A stretch of DNA of 64,000 nt. It comes from Arthrobacter sp. Bi26. GTDB taxonomy: Bacteria > Actinomycetota > Actinomycetes > Actinomycetales > Micrococcaceae. Shown in pieces: positions 45,970-54,303 of the stretch (the first letter of the stretch is position 1; each line of letters starts with the position of its first letter). The translations under genes were made by a program, and so were the position numbers. The notes under the pieces were generated by a model that was not told where the DNA came from, did not search any database, and saw nothing but the letters and a program-made list of their open reading frames with translations. The DNA lies in the NCBI RefSeq assembly GCF_918697925.1, contig NZ_CAKKMF010000001.1, forward strand, positions 62,001 through 126,000. The letters run 5' to 3'.

Positions 45970-46455
45970 ATGAACGCCAGTGAACCGGCTGACCCCGGCC
46001 TTCTTGCTCTCGCCCAGGACTTCCGCGAGGCCCTCCGCCACAGCATCTACCTCGTCCGCCGTCTGGATGCCGACGGCGAACTCAGTGCCGCCCAGCTCAG
46101 CCTGCTCAAGATGCTGATGGACGCCGGACCCGCAACAGGCGGCCGTGCTTCCTCCGCCAGTGGAGTGCGTGTGGGCGAAATCGCCCGAAACCTCGGCGTT
46201 AAGGTGCCCAGCGCCACCGAACAGATCATCAAGCTCGAGCGTGCCGGCCTCGCCCGCCGGGAACCGGACCCCAACGACTCCCGCGCCGTCCGCGTGACCC
46301 TCACGGAAGCCGGCCTCGCCGCCGTCGCAGCCGCCAATGAGCGCCGCAACTCCGTCATGGCCGGCGTCCTCTCGTGCCTTTCGGACGACGACCGTGCCGC
46401 CCTCGCCGCCGCCCTTCCGGTCATCGGCAGGATCAACGCGACGCTCCAGGCCTGA
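45970..46455 (+). CDS. MarR family transcriptional regulator
   Basis: 161 residues. The winged helix is VRVGEIARNLGVKVPSATEQIIKLERAGLARREPDPNDSRAVRVTLTEAGLAAV, with the D-x-R wing D-P-N-D-S-R-A-V typical of MarR. N-terminal helices form the dimer interface. The likely operators lie on its own promoter, so it should repress itself and the MFS transporter that begins 37 nt downstream, with induction by a toxic small molecule. No ribosome site exists before the ATG, consistent with leaderless mRNA. Confidence 0.92.
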   Translation: MNASEPADPGLLALAQDFREALRHSIYLVRRLDADGELSAAQLSLLKMLMDAGPATGGRASSASGVRVGEIARNLGVKVPSATEQIIKLERAGLARREPDPNDSRAVRVTLTEAGLAAVAAANERRNSVMAGVLSCLSDDDRAALAAALPVIGRINATLQA

Positions 46456-46492
46456 TATTCCACCGAAATTCCCATCATTGAGGAGTGCCCCC

Positions 46493-47719
46493 ATGTACGG
46501 CCACCCCGCCGACACCTTGCCGGCAGCCGAAGTTACCCTCGAGGCCGAGAAGGCCTCGCTGCTCAAACAGCCCAAGGCGGTGTGGGCGACGGCCCTCGCG
46601 GCGGTGTTCGCCTTCATGGGCATCGGGTTGGTGGACCCCATCCTGCCGGCGATCGCCAAAAACCTGAACGCCTCCCCGAGCCAGGTTTCGCTGCTCTTTA
46701 CGAGCTATTTCCTGGTCACCGCCGTCGCCATGCTGATCACCGGCTACGTCTCCTCCCGGATCGGCGGGAAGCGGACGCTGCTGATCGGCCTGGCGGTGAT
46801 TGTCGTGTTCGCCTCGCTGTCCGGCACGTCGGGCAGTGTGGCTGAGCTCATCGGCTTCCGGGCCGGCTGGGGACTGGGCAACGCCTTGTTCGTGGCCACG
46901 GCACTGGCGGTGATAGTCGGCGTCGCCAGCGGTGGTGCCGGCACGGCGATCATCCTGTACGAGGCCGCCCTTGGCCTGGGAATTTCCCTCGGCCCGCTCC
47001 TGGGTGCCTTGCTTGGCGGCTGGCAGTGGCGCGCCCCGTTCTTCGGCACCGCCGTGCTGATGGCCTCCGCCTTCATCGCGCTCATTGCGCTGCTGCCCAA
47101 GACCCCGCTGCCCGAGCGGAAGGTCCGGCTCCGGGATCCGCTGCTGGCCCTGGGGCACCGGGGTCTGCGGACGACGGCGGCCAGCGGCCTGTTCTACAAT
47201 TACGGCTTCTTCACCGTCCTCGCCTTCACGCCCTTCATCCTGGGCATGGACGCCTACGGAATCGGCGGGGTGTTCTTCGGCTGGGGTGTCGCCGTCGCTG
47301 TCTTCTCGGTGTTTGCCGCCCCCGTGCTGCAGAACCGCTTCGGAGCAGTCCGGGTCCTCATCGGCACCTTGGTCCTGCTGATGCTGGACCTTGTGGGACT
47401 GGGCCTGGCCGCCGGGCACTCGGTGCCCGCCGTCGTCGTCCTCGTGGTCATTTCCGGTGCGCTCCTAGGCGTCAACAACACCATCTACACGGAGCTGGCC
47501 ATGGGCGTTTCCGATTCGCCGCGGCCGGTGGCCTCCGCCGGCTACAACTTCGTGCGCTGGATGGGCGGCGCCCTGGCACCCTTTGCCGCCGCGCAGCTGG
47601 GCGAGCACTTCGGCCCGCAGGTGCCCTTCTTCGCCGGCGCGCTGGCCATGGTTGCCGCGATTGCCGTGGTCTTCGGCGGCCGCCGCTACCTCACGGCGCA
47701 CGAGCCGCACGTTCTGTAG
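46493..47719 (+). CDS. MFS multidrug-type transporter
   Basis: 408 residues and 12 predicted helices. ATALAAVFAFMGIGLVDPILPAIAKNLNASPSQVSLLFTSYFL opens helix 1-2, and the loop motif ISSRIGGKRTLL follows helix 2. The drug-efflux antiporter-like motif C appears as LYEAALGLGISLGPLLGALLGG. GAGGAG is 7 nt before the ATG at 46493. It is directly downstream of the MarR repressor, a classic efflux-pump arrangement. Its substrate is unknown. A 28-bp terminator follows. Confidence 0.88.
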   Translation: MYGHPADTLPAAEVTLEAEKASLLKQPKAVWATALAAVFAFMGIGLVDPILPAIAKNLNASPSQVSLLFTSYFLVTAVAMLITGYVSSRIGGKRTLLIGLAVIVVFASLSGTSGSVAELIGFRAGWGLGNALFVATALAVIVGVASGGAGTAIILYEAALGLGISLGPLLGALLGGWQWRAPFFGTAVLMASAFIALIALLPKTPLPERKVRLRDPLLALGHRGLRTTAASGLFYNYGFFTVLAFTPFILGMDAYGIGGVFFGWGVAVAVFSVFAAPVLQNRFGAVRVLIGTLVLLMLDLVGLGLAAGHSVPAVVVLVVISGALLGVNNTIYTELAMGVSDSPRPVASAGYNFVRWMGGALAPFAAAQLGEHFGPQVPFFAGALAMVAAIAVVFGGRRYLTAHEPHVL

Positions 47720-47746
47720 CAGCGCCTGGGCGTCGTGCAGAACCGC

Positions 47747-47804
47747 CGACGTGACAAAGAACGCCCATGCTTCCGAGGAAGCATGGGCGTTCTTTGTCAC
47801 GTCG
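47747..47804. terminator. 28-bp perfect bidirectional terminator
   Basis: Arms 47747-47774 and 47777-47804 pair perfectly around GA. It sits between the MFS gene (plus) and the sugar porter (minus) and has an AAAGAA/TTCTTT segment within the stem that supplies U-rich ends in both directions. Confidence 0.9.
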
Positions 47805-47837
47805 CTGAGTGCAGCGGCGACCTCACACGGCGCCGGC

Positions 47838-49313
47838 TCAGGCCCTGGCGGACTCCTTCGCGGAGTCTTGGGCGGACTCCTTGGCTGAACCCTTCGGGAC
47901 GAACAGGGTTTCGGCCTGTTCCAAGGACATGCCGTTGGTCTCCGGCACCTTGAACATCACGAAGAAGAACGACGCGGCCGCGAACAGCGCGTACATGGCG
48001 TACGTCAACGGCAGCGAGGCCGCGGCCATGACGGGGAAGCTCAGGGTGATGGCGAAGTTGGCGATCCACTGTGCGGCCGCGGCCAGGCCCAGGGCGCGGG
48101 CGCGGATGCGGGACGGGAAGATCTCGCCCAGCAGCACCCAGACCAGCGGGCCCCAGGAGGCGCCGAAGCTGATGACGAAGACGTTGGCGGCGACCAGCGC
48201 GGCCGGACCCCACGCGCCGGGCAGCGAGATCGCGTCCCCGGACCCGGTGGCCGAGCTGAAGGCCAGGGCCATGGTGCCCAGCGAGAGGGCCATGCCGATG
48301 GAGCCGGCCAGCATGATGGGACGGCGGCCGATCCGGTCCACCAGGGCGATCGCGACGAGCGTCACCAGGATGTTGGTGATGGCGGTGGCCACGGAGATGG
48401 TGAGCGAATCCTTTTCCTGGAAGCCCACGGCCTTCCACAGGGTGGTGGAGTAGTAGAAGATCACGTTGATGCCGACGAACTGCTGCAGCACGGACAAGAT
48501 GATGCCGATCCAGACCACCGGCTGCAGGCCCAGGGCCTTGCCGCGCAGGGATCCCTTCTGGCCGGCGAGCTTGTCCTCGTCGATCGCCTTCTTGATGTCG
48601 CGCAGGTGCCGGTCCGAGTCCTCGTTCGGGGCGATCGACTTGAAGACCTTGAGGGCTTCCTCGTTCTTGCCCTGGAAGACCAGGAAGCGCGGCGATTCGG
48701 GCAGGGTGTACGCGATCCAGCCGTAAACGACGGCGGGGACGGCGGCGGTCATGAACATCCATCGCCACGCTTCCAAACCAAACCAGAGGGCCTGGTCGGC
48801 GCCGCCGGCCGACGTCGCGAACAGGGCGTCGGAGAGGAGGGCGGCGAAGATGCCGGTGGTGATCGCCAGCTGCTGCAGCGAGGCCAGGCGGCCACGGACG
48901 TGGCGGGGGGAGATCTCGGAAATGTAGGCCGGAGCGATCACGGAGGCCAGGCCGATGCCGAGCCCGCCCACCAGGCGCCAGAAGATCAGGTCCCAGACGC
49001 CGAACGCGAACCCGGTGCCGATGGCGCTGACGAGGAACAGCAGCGCGCCCAGCTTCATGGCCGGGATCCGGCCGTAGCGGTCGGCTACCTTGCCGGCCAG
49101 GTAGGCGCCTGCCGCGCAGCCGAGGAGGGCCACGGCGACGGCGAAGCCGGTCACGGCCTCGCTGAGGGCGAATTCGTCCTTGATCGCGTCGACGGCGCCG
49201 TTGACGACGGAGGAGTCAAAGCCGAAGAGGAAGCCGCCGACGGCGCCCGCCACGGCCAGCCAAATGACCCGTTTCGGGATCTTGGCGGCGGTCTGGTCCT
49301 GGGTGATGGTCAT
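47838..49313 (-). CDS. Sugar porter family MFS transporter
   Basis: 491 residues. AVAGAVGGFLFGFDSSVVNGAVDAI opens helix 1 with the G-F-D motif. The sugar-porter signatures ADRYGRIPAM, YTLPESPRFLVFQGKNEEALKVF (PESPRFL), QQFVGINVIFYYSTTLW (QQ-x-x-G-x-N), DRIGRRP and PETNGMSLEQAE (PETKG-like) are all present. This is a proton-coupled pentose/hexose importer of the XylE/AraE type; the exact sugar is not determinable. The ATG at 49313 has AGGGAG upstream, and an N-terminal frame extension is rejected. The C-terminal tail repeats S/A-K-E-S-A. Confidence 0.92.
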   Translation of the reverse strand: MTITQDQTAAKIPKRVIWLAVAGAVGGFLFGFDSSVVNGAVDAIKDEFALSEAVTGFAVAVALLGCAAGAYLAGKVADRYGRIPAMKLGALLFLVSAIGTGFAFGVWDLIFWRLVGGLGIGLASVIAPAYISEISPRHVRGRLASLQQLAITTGIFAALLSDALFATSAGGADQALWFGLEAWRWMFMTAAVPAVVYGWIAYTLPESPRFLVFQGKNEEALKVFKSIAPNEDSDRHLRDIKKAIDEDKLAGQKGSLRGKALGLQPVVWIGIILSVLQQFVGINVIFYYSTTLWKAVGFQEKDSLTISVATAITNILVTLVAIALVDRIGRRPIMLAGSIGMALSLGTMALAFSSATGSGDAISLPGAWGPAALVAANVFVISFGASWGPLVWVLLGEIFPSRIRARALGLAAAAQWIANFAITLSFPVMAAASLPLTYAMYALFAAASFFFVMFKVPETNGMSLEQAETLFVPKGSAKESAQDSAKESARA

Positions 49314-49622
49314 ACGGCTCCCTTGGCAGTTCGCGGTCCACGGCCTTCGCCGCAACTACCCAGTCTTACACCGGACCCGGCGTGCCGCCTGTCACAACCA
49401 CCGGAAAGTGAGATGAAACATACACTTTGCCGGTGCCGTCGTCTGCGCCTGCCGGGCCGGAACCGAAGGCGTCACGCAGAGCAGGCTTTCGGCGTCGGGC
49501 ACCCCGTCCGGCGGCCCGGTCTGGCGGCCCGGTTTTACGGCAGACGACGGCGACAGGCAGCCCAGAAGACTGCCTGCCGTGACGTGTACTGCCGTGTTCG
49601 TGTTCCAGCGGTCGGAACCGCC
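49314..49622. other. 309-bp noncoding region upstream of the sugar porter
   Basis: It contains the porter's ribosome site and presumably its promoter, then a GC-rich stretch. A 12-bp inverted repeat (49435-49446 and 49540-49551) is separated by 93 nt. No gene or known regulatory element was recognised. Confidence 0.5.
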
Positions 49623-51281
49623 CTAGTGGGCTGCGGCCGTGGCGACTTCCCTGGCGGCCACTTTCGGGTCCGTGAGTTTCTTGTTCGGCAGGGCGAAGGT
49701 GATCAGGAAGGCGATGCCGGTCAGTACGGCGGCCGTGAGCATGACGGCGTCGATCGACTGCGCGAAGCCCTCGGTGATGGGGCGGGTCAGCGTCGGGTTG
49801 GCGGTGTGCAACCAGCTGGTGTCGTTCAGCGAATCGTTGCTGGCACCGTTTTTGAAGAACTCGTAGAGCTTGGCGTTGGCAGGGTCTGCCGCCACGGCCG
49901 GGTCCTTGAGCACCTTGAGGTAGTCCGCACTCTGCGCGGCGTCCTTCATGCCCGTGGCGATCTTGTCCGCCGCGAGGCTGAAGAGCATCGAGATGAACAC
50001 CGCCGTGCCCACCGCGCCGCCCATGGAGCGGAAGAACGCGGCGGAGGAGGTGCCCACACCCATGTCCTTCGACGGAACGGAGACCTGCATGGCCAGCGTC
50101 AGCGGCTGCATGCAGAAGCCCAGGCCCAGACCGAAGAACACGGCGATGGCGCCCGGTACCCACAGCGGCGTGTCGACGCCGAGGGAAAGGCCCATCACGA
50201 CGGCGGCCGCGGTCAGGACCGCCGTGCCAAGGATCGGGAAGATCCGGTACGTGCCCGACGCCGAGATGGTCCGGCCGGCCGTGATGGAGCCCGTAAGGAT
50301 GCCCACCGTGAAGGTGATCATCATGAGGCCGGCCTCCGTGGGCGTCAGGCCCTTGACCAGCTGCAGGTACATGGGAAGCATTGCGATGGCGCCGAACATG
50401 CCGATGCCGATGATGAAGTTCAGCAGCGAGGACAGGCCGAACGTCATGTTCTGGAACAGCCGGAGCGGGATCAGCGCGTAGTCGGCGGCATGCCGTTCGG
50501 CCAGCAGGAACGCGATGATGCCTACGACGCCCAGGCCGTAGCAGAGGTAGGAGTTGGCGGAGCTCCAGCCCCAGCTGCGTCCCTGTTCGGCGACGAGAAG
50601 GAGCGGAACGATCGCCAGCGTGATGGCGGCCGCGCCCCAGTAGTCGATCTTCTGCTTCACATGCTTGGCCGGGAGGTGCAGGTACATGAAGACCACCGTC
50701 AGGGCGGCCAGGCCGATCGGGATGTTGATCAGGAACACCCAGCGCCAGCCGTCGATTCCGAGGATGGTCTCGGTGCCGGCGAAGGCGCCGCCGATCACGG
50801 GGCCCAGGACCGAGGATATGCCGAAGACCGACATGAAGTAGCCCTGGTACTTGGCGCGGTCCTTGAGAGCCACGATGTCGCCGATGATGGTCAGGGCGAG
50901 GGCCAGCAGGCCGCCGGCGCCCATGCCCTGGATGCCGCGGGCGATGGCGAGCTCCGTCATGGAGTGGACCGAGCCGGCGTAGAGCGAGCCGACGAGGAAG
51001 ATCAGGATGGCGATGAGGTACAACGGGCGGCGTCCGAAGATGTCGCTGAGCTTGCCGTAAAGCGGCGTGCTCACCGTGGAGGTGATGAGGTACGCGGTGG
51101 TGGCCCAGGCCTGCAGGGAAAGGCCGTCGAGGTCGTTGGCGATCGTGTAGATCGAGGTGGACACGATCGTCTGGTCCAGCGAGGACAGGAACATGCCGAG
51201 CATGAGTCCCACCATGACGGTGATGGTCTGACGGTGGGTCAGGACCTCTCCAGCGGCGCGCGCGGAGGTGGCTTTGGACAT
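49623..51281 (-). CDS. 14-TM MFS drug transporter (DHA2/EmrB type)
   Basis: 552 residues from an ATG with GGAG 6 nt upstream. ITVMVGLMLGMFLSSLDQTIVSTSIYTIANDL is the DHA2 motif D1 (L-D-x-T-I-V). TPLYGKLSDIFGRRPLYLIAI is motif A and ALTIIGDIVALKDRAKYQGYFMSVFGISSVLGPVIGGAF is motif C. A large extracellular loop lies near residues 430-500 (rich in D/K/A, with ADPANAKLYEFFKNGASND). It likely exports drugs or antiseptics by proton antiport. It has no regulator beside it. Confidence 0.9.
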   Translation of the reverse strand: MSKATSARAAGEVLTHRQTITVMVGLMLGMFLSSLDQTIVSTSIYTIANDLDGLSLQAWATTAYLITSTVSTPLYGKLSDIFGRRPLYLIAILIFLVGSLYAGSVHSMTELAIARGIQGMGAGGLLALALTIIGDIVALKDRAKYQGYFMSVFGISSVLGPVIGGAFAGTETILGIDGWRWVFLINIPIGLAALTVVFMYLHLPAKHVKQKIDYWGAAAITLAIVPLLLVAEQGRSWGWSSANSYLCYGLGVVGIIAFLLAERHAADYALIPLRLFQNMTFGLSSLLNFIIGIGMFGAIAMLPMYLQLVKGLTPTEAGLMMITFTVGILTGSITAGRTISASGTYRIFPILGTAVLTAAAVVMGLSLGVDTPLWVPGAIAVFFGLGLGFCMQPLTLAMQVSVPSKDMGVGTSSAAFFRSMGGAVGTAVFISMLFSLAADKIATGMKDAAQSADYLKVLKDPAVAADPANAKLYEFFKNGASNDSLNDTSWLHTANPTLTRPITEGFAQSIDAVMLTAAVLTGIAFLITFALPNKKLTDPKVAAREVATAAAH

Positions 51282-51417
51282 GACTGCTCCAAGGTGAAGG
51301 GTGGGGATCAAGCGGATAGTTGCTTTCAGTAACTATGTTACTGGCTCAAATGTTCCCGCCACTACCTCGCCTGCGAAAAATGTCCCCGGCGAAAAATGAC
51401 CTCAGAGAAGAAAGTCC

Positions 51418-51894
51418 TCAGCGTTCGACCAGGATTCCGTCCGGGTCGCACCAGATCATCGCACCGGGGCGGATGGCCACGCCGTCGATCTCCAGGGGCA
51501 CGTCGATGGCCCCGGCGCCTTCCTTGGCGCTCTTGCGCGGATTGCTGCCCAGCGCCTTGACCCCGAGCGGCAGCCCCGCGATAGCGAGCCGGTCCCGGAT
51601 GGCGCCGTTGATAACGACGCCGGCCCAGCCGTTTGCGACGGCACTCGCCGCGATCATGTCCCCCATCAACGCCGTGCGGAGGGAGCCGGCGCCGTCGACC
51701 ACCAGCACGGAGCCGTTGCCGGCAGTGGCCAGCACCGACTTGACCAGCGCGTTGTCCTCGAAGCACCGAATGGTCCGGACCGGCCCGCTGAAGTGCGACC
51801 GGCCGCCGAGGGACTGGAACTGCACGGCCAAGGAGCTGAGCTCCTCGCCGCGCTCATCGTAGAGGTCGGCGGTGTTGACGGCGGATGCGTTCAC
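51418..51894 (-). CDS. RraA family protein (HMG/CHA aldolase-like)
   Basis: 158 residues from a GTG with AGGGAG upstream, close to the 161 residues of E. coli RraA. TADLYDERGEELSSLAVQFQSLGGRSHFSGPVRTIRCFEDNALVKSVL opens the fold, VLVVDGAGSLRTALMGDMIAASAVANGWAGVVINGAIRDRLAI holds the G-D-M and R-D active-site motifs of the 4-hydroxy-4-methyl-2-oxoglutarate aldolase family. It may regulate RNase E or act as an aldolase/oxaloacetate decarboxylase; these activities overlap in the family. It is a single gene, divergent from the next MFS transporter. Confidence 0.9.
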   Translation of the reverse strand: MNASAVNTADLYDERGEELSSLAVQFQSLGGRSHFSGPVRTIRCFEDNALVKSVLATAGNGSVLVVDGAGSLRTALMGDMIAASAVANGWAGVVINGAIRDRLAIAGLPLGVKALGSNPRKSAKEGAGAIDVPLEIDGVAIRPGAMIWCDPDGILVER

Positions 51895-51996
51895 TGGTTC
51901 TCCCTGGCTGAAACGTAGACGGCGGATCTTGATCCCCACGATAGTCTGGCCCCAGACAGATCATCAGCCTGAGTCGCCAGTTCCGGGGGGAACCAC

Positions 51997-53277
51997 ATGA
52001 GCTTGTCCGACCTACCGAGCGCAGCTCCGACGTCGGCGGCGCTTGCCGAGCCGGAACGGCGTGTCCGCCCGGTCTGGACCGCCGGCGTGGTCCTGGTCAA
52101 CCTGGGCATCAATGCGGCGTTCTTCGGCCCGATCCAGGTGCTGCTCGGCCAACAGGCGGCCGCGTTCAGTGAAGGGGACAAGGAAGCCATCCTCGCCCTT
52201 GTGACGGGCGCCGGCGCCGCGGTATCGCTCGTGGCCAACCCCCTCTTCGGCGCCTTCAGCGACCGCACCACCTCCCGGATGGGCCGCCGCGTGCCGTGGG
52301 TGCTGTTCGGGGCGGTCCTTGGCGCCGCAGCCCTTATCGCGCTGGCCGGGGCGCCGAACGTCGCCGTCATGACGCTGCTCTGGTGCCTCGTGCAGGCCGG
52401 CTGCAACGGTGCCTACGCCGCCATCACCGCCGCCATCCCGGACCGGGTGCCGGTCCCGCAGCGCGGCACGGTGGGCGGACTGGCCGCCATGGGCCAGACG
52501 GTCGGGATACTCATCGGCGCGGTGATCGCCGCCGCCGTCACGGGAAACTTCGCCGCCGGATACGTGGTGTGCGCGGTGGCGCTGCTGGCCGGCGTCGTGC
52601 TCTATTACTTCAAGAACGACGACATTCCTCTGCCCGCGCAGGCCCGTCCGCGGTTCGGCCTGGCCGGTTTTGTGCGGGGCTTTTGGATATCCCCGGCCCG
52701 CCACCCGGATTTTGCCTGGGCCTGGCTGACGCGGCTGCTGGTGAACATCGGCAACCACATGGTCACCCTCTACCTGCTGTTCTTCCTCAACGACGCCGTC
52801 CGGGTCCGCGAAACCCAGGGCATCGAGCCCGAGTTTGGCGTCCTGATCCTCACGGGCCTGTATGCGGTCATGGTGATCGTCACCAGCGTGATCGGCGGCC
52901 GGGTGAGCGACCGGATGGGCCGACGGAAGCCGCTGGTCATCATCTCCTCCGCAGTGATCGCAGCGGCCTCCCTCATTCTTGCGTTCGCCCCCACCTGGCC
53001 GGGCGCGCTGATCGGCGCGTCTGTGCTCGGCATCGGCTTCGGCTGCTATCTCGCGGTGGACTTCGCCCTCATCACCCAAGTGCTGCCCACTGCCCTGAAC
53101 CGGGGCAAGGACCTGGGCGTCATCAACATCGCCAATTCACTGCCGCAAGTGCTTGCCCCGCTGATCGCGTATCCCTTTGTGGCCCTCTGGGGCGGCTATG
53201 TTGCGCTGTATGTCGCGGCCGCCGTAATTGGGCTTCTCGGCGCCGTGTTCGTGGTGAAGATCAAGGGCGTGGACTGA
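51997..53277 (+). CDS. MFS transporter, GPH/sugar-like
   Basis: 426 residues, 12 helices. SLVANPLFGAFSDRTTSRMGRRVPWVLFGAVLG contains the G-A-F-S-D-R-T-x-S-x-x-G-R-R-x-P-W pattern found in glycoside/cation symporters and related actinobacterial MFS proteins. The second half has VIGGRVSDRMGRRKPLVII. A Gly-rich ribosome region precedes the ATG. It is followed after 152 nt by a TetR gene, with a small hairpin between, so co-regulation is possible but unproven. Cargo is unknown, probably a sugar or glycoside. Confidence 0.85.
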   Translation: MSLSDLPSAAPTSAALAEPERRVRPVWTAGVVLVNLGINAAFFGPIQVLLGQQAAAFSEGDKEAILALVTGAGAAVSLVANPLFGAFSDRTTSRMGRRVPWVLFGAVLGAAALIALAGAPNVAVMTLLWCLVQAGCNGAYAAITAAIPDRVPVPQRGTVGGLAAMGQTVGILIGAVIAAAVTGNFAAGYVVCAVALLAGVVLYYFKNDDIPLPAQARPRFGLAGFVRGFWISPARHPDFAWAWLTRLLVNIGNHMVTLYLLFFLNDAVRVRETQGIEPEFGVLILTGLYAVMVIVTSVIGGRVSDRMGRRKPLVIISSAVIAAASLILAFAPTWPGALIGASVLGIGFGCYLAVDFALITQVLPTALNRGKDLGVINIANSLPQVLAPLIAYPFVALWGGYVALYVAAAVIGLLGAVFVVKIKGVD

Positions 53278-53310
53278 GCCGCGCGTCCCCGCTCAAGGGG
53301 CTTCCGGGGC

Positions 53311-53328
53311 CCCGGCCGACTAGCCGGG
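53311..53328 (+). terminator. Small hairpin after the MFS gene
   Basis: CCCGGC (53311-53316) and GCCGGG (53323-53328) with a 6-nt loop lie 34 nt after the stop. Several other GC-rich pairings are possible here. Confidence 0.35.
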
Positions 53329-53429
53329 CGCCCGGTTTCGTGGCGTATAGTGGACGGGAATTGCCGCGGCAGCGCGGTGGGCGGATCGCGCCCGGCTGCC
53401 GAGAAAAACGACCCCCCGGAACGCTGCTG

Positions 53430-54017
53430 ATGCCTGATTTACACTCAGATCTTCCACCGATGGCCCCTCCCCCTACTCTGCCCCGGCAACGGCTCCGGTA
53501 CGTGCGGATCCTTGACGTTGCCGCGGGGTTTGCCCGCAAGGGCCTGGAATCCGTGGTCCTTTCCGAGGTGGCCGCCAAAGCGGACGTGCCGCTGGGGACG
53601 CTGTACCGCTATTTCCCGTCCTCCACCCAGCTGGTCCTGGCGCTATACCGCAAACAATTGGGCGAACTGCTCGCGGCGAGTTCGCCGGAGGCGGGAAAAG
53701 TGGCGGCCCAAGCCCTCGCCGGAGTGGTGATGGAGATCTTCCATATGCGCCTGATGCAGCCCGCCGTGGAGCAGGCGCTTAACCGCGCGGTCTACGTCAA
53801 GGACACCGACACCACGCGGCTGCTCCGTGAGATCGATGCGACAGCCGAGAAGGCAGTGACGGCAGCGTGCGGCGACGCCGCAGTGGCCCGGGTGCTGCTG
53901 CTGACGGTTACGGGACTGGTCCAGGCCGTCCGCTGCCGCCGGCTGTCCCTCTTCGAAGCGGAGGGGGACCTGAAGAAGGCCTGCTCGCTTCTGCAGCGAA
54001 CCCCGCAAGCCGCGTAA
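53430..54017 (+). CDS. TetR family transcriptional regulator
   Basis: 195 residues. The HTH is LPRQRLRYVRILDVAAGFARKGLESVVLSEVAAKADVPLGTLYRYFPSSTQLVLALY, with the T-L-Y-R-Y-F recognition helix; the C-terminal part is a helical ligand domain. An ATG at 53430 is chosen because the much longer open frame upstream lies antiparallel-free over the MFS gene and lacks homology. No operator was identified. Targets may be itself, the upstream MFS gene, or neither. Confidence 0.85.
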   Translation: MPDLHSDLPPMAPPPTLPRQRLRYVRILDVAAGFARKGLESVVLSEVAAKADVPLGTLYRYFPSSTQLVLALYRKQLGELLAASSPEAGKVAAQALAGVVMEIFHMRLMQPAVEQALNRAVYVKDTDTTRLLREIDATAEKAVTAACGDAAVARVLLLTVTGLVQAVRCRRLSLFEAEGDLKKACSLLQRTPQAA

Positions 54018-54056
54018 CCGGTCTAGACCATTGACCCGAAAAAGTCCCTCTTGCGC

Positions 54057-54070
54057 GTGATGTGGGTCAC
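54057..54070. promoter_or_regulatory. CRP/GlxR-like site upstream of the malic enzyme gene
   Basis: GTGA-TGTGGG-TCAC has perfect inner half-sites of the TGTGA-N6-TCACA consensus (outer bases are C and T). It lies about 234 nt before the malic enzyme start, in a 286-bp promoter region. Confidence 0.45.
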
Positions 54071-54303
54071 TTAAAGCTGTGGGGAAACGTTTCACCACGG
54101 CGCATCACGTCTGCCGCGCGGCGTAACCGGCACGATGCCTTGTTTACGATTGCTGGACCGGATTCGGCTGACGCCAGCAAATCGGGGGGCTCCACCGGCG
54201 ACCGCCACCTCTGGTCGCCGCCGCCCCAGCCAGACCAACTTGAGCACCCCTGCTTGAGCTTCCATGAGCCGTGCGCCCACGGTGAGTCCCAGGAGACAAC
54301 GAC

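Noticed and set aside
49435..49551. 12-bp inverted repeat in the region upstream of the sugar porter
   Set aside because: The arms are 93 nt apart with many alternative GC pairings, so a specific function cannot be supported.
48606..51332. 908-residue open frame on the plus strand across the sugar porter and DHA2 transporter genes
   Set aside because: It is antisense to two clear membrane transporter genes, is dominated by Gly, Asp, Glu, Gln, Arg and His, and has no homology. Long antisense frames are expected at high GC.
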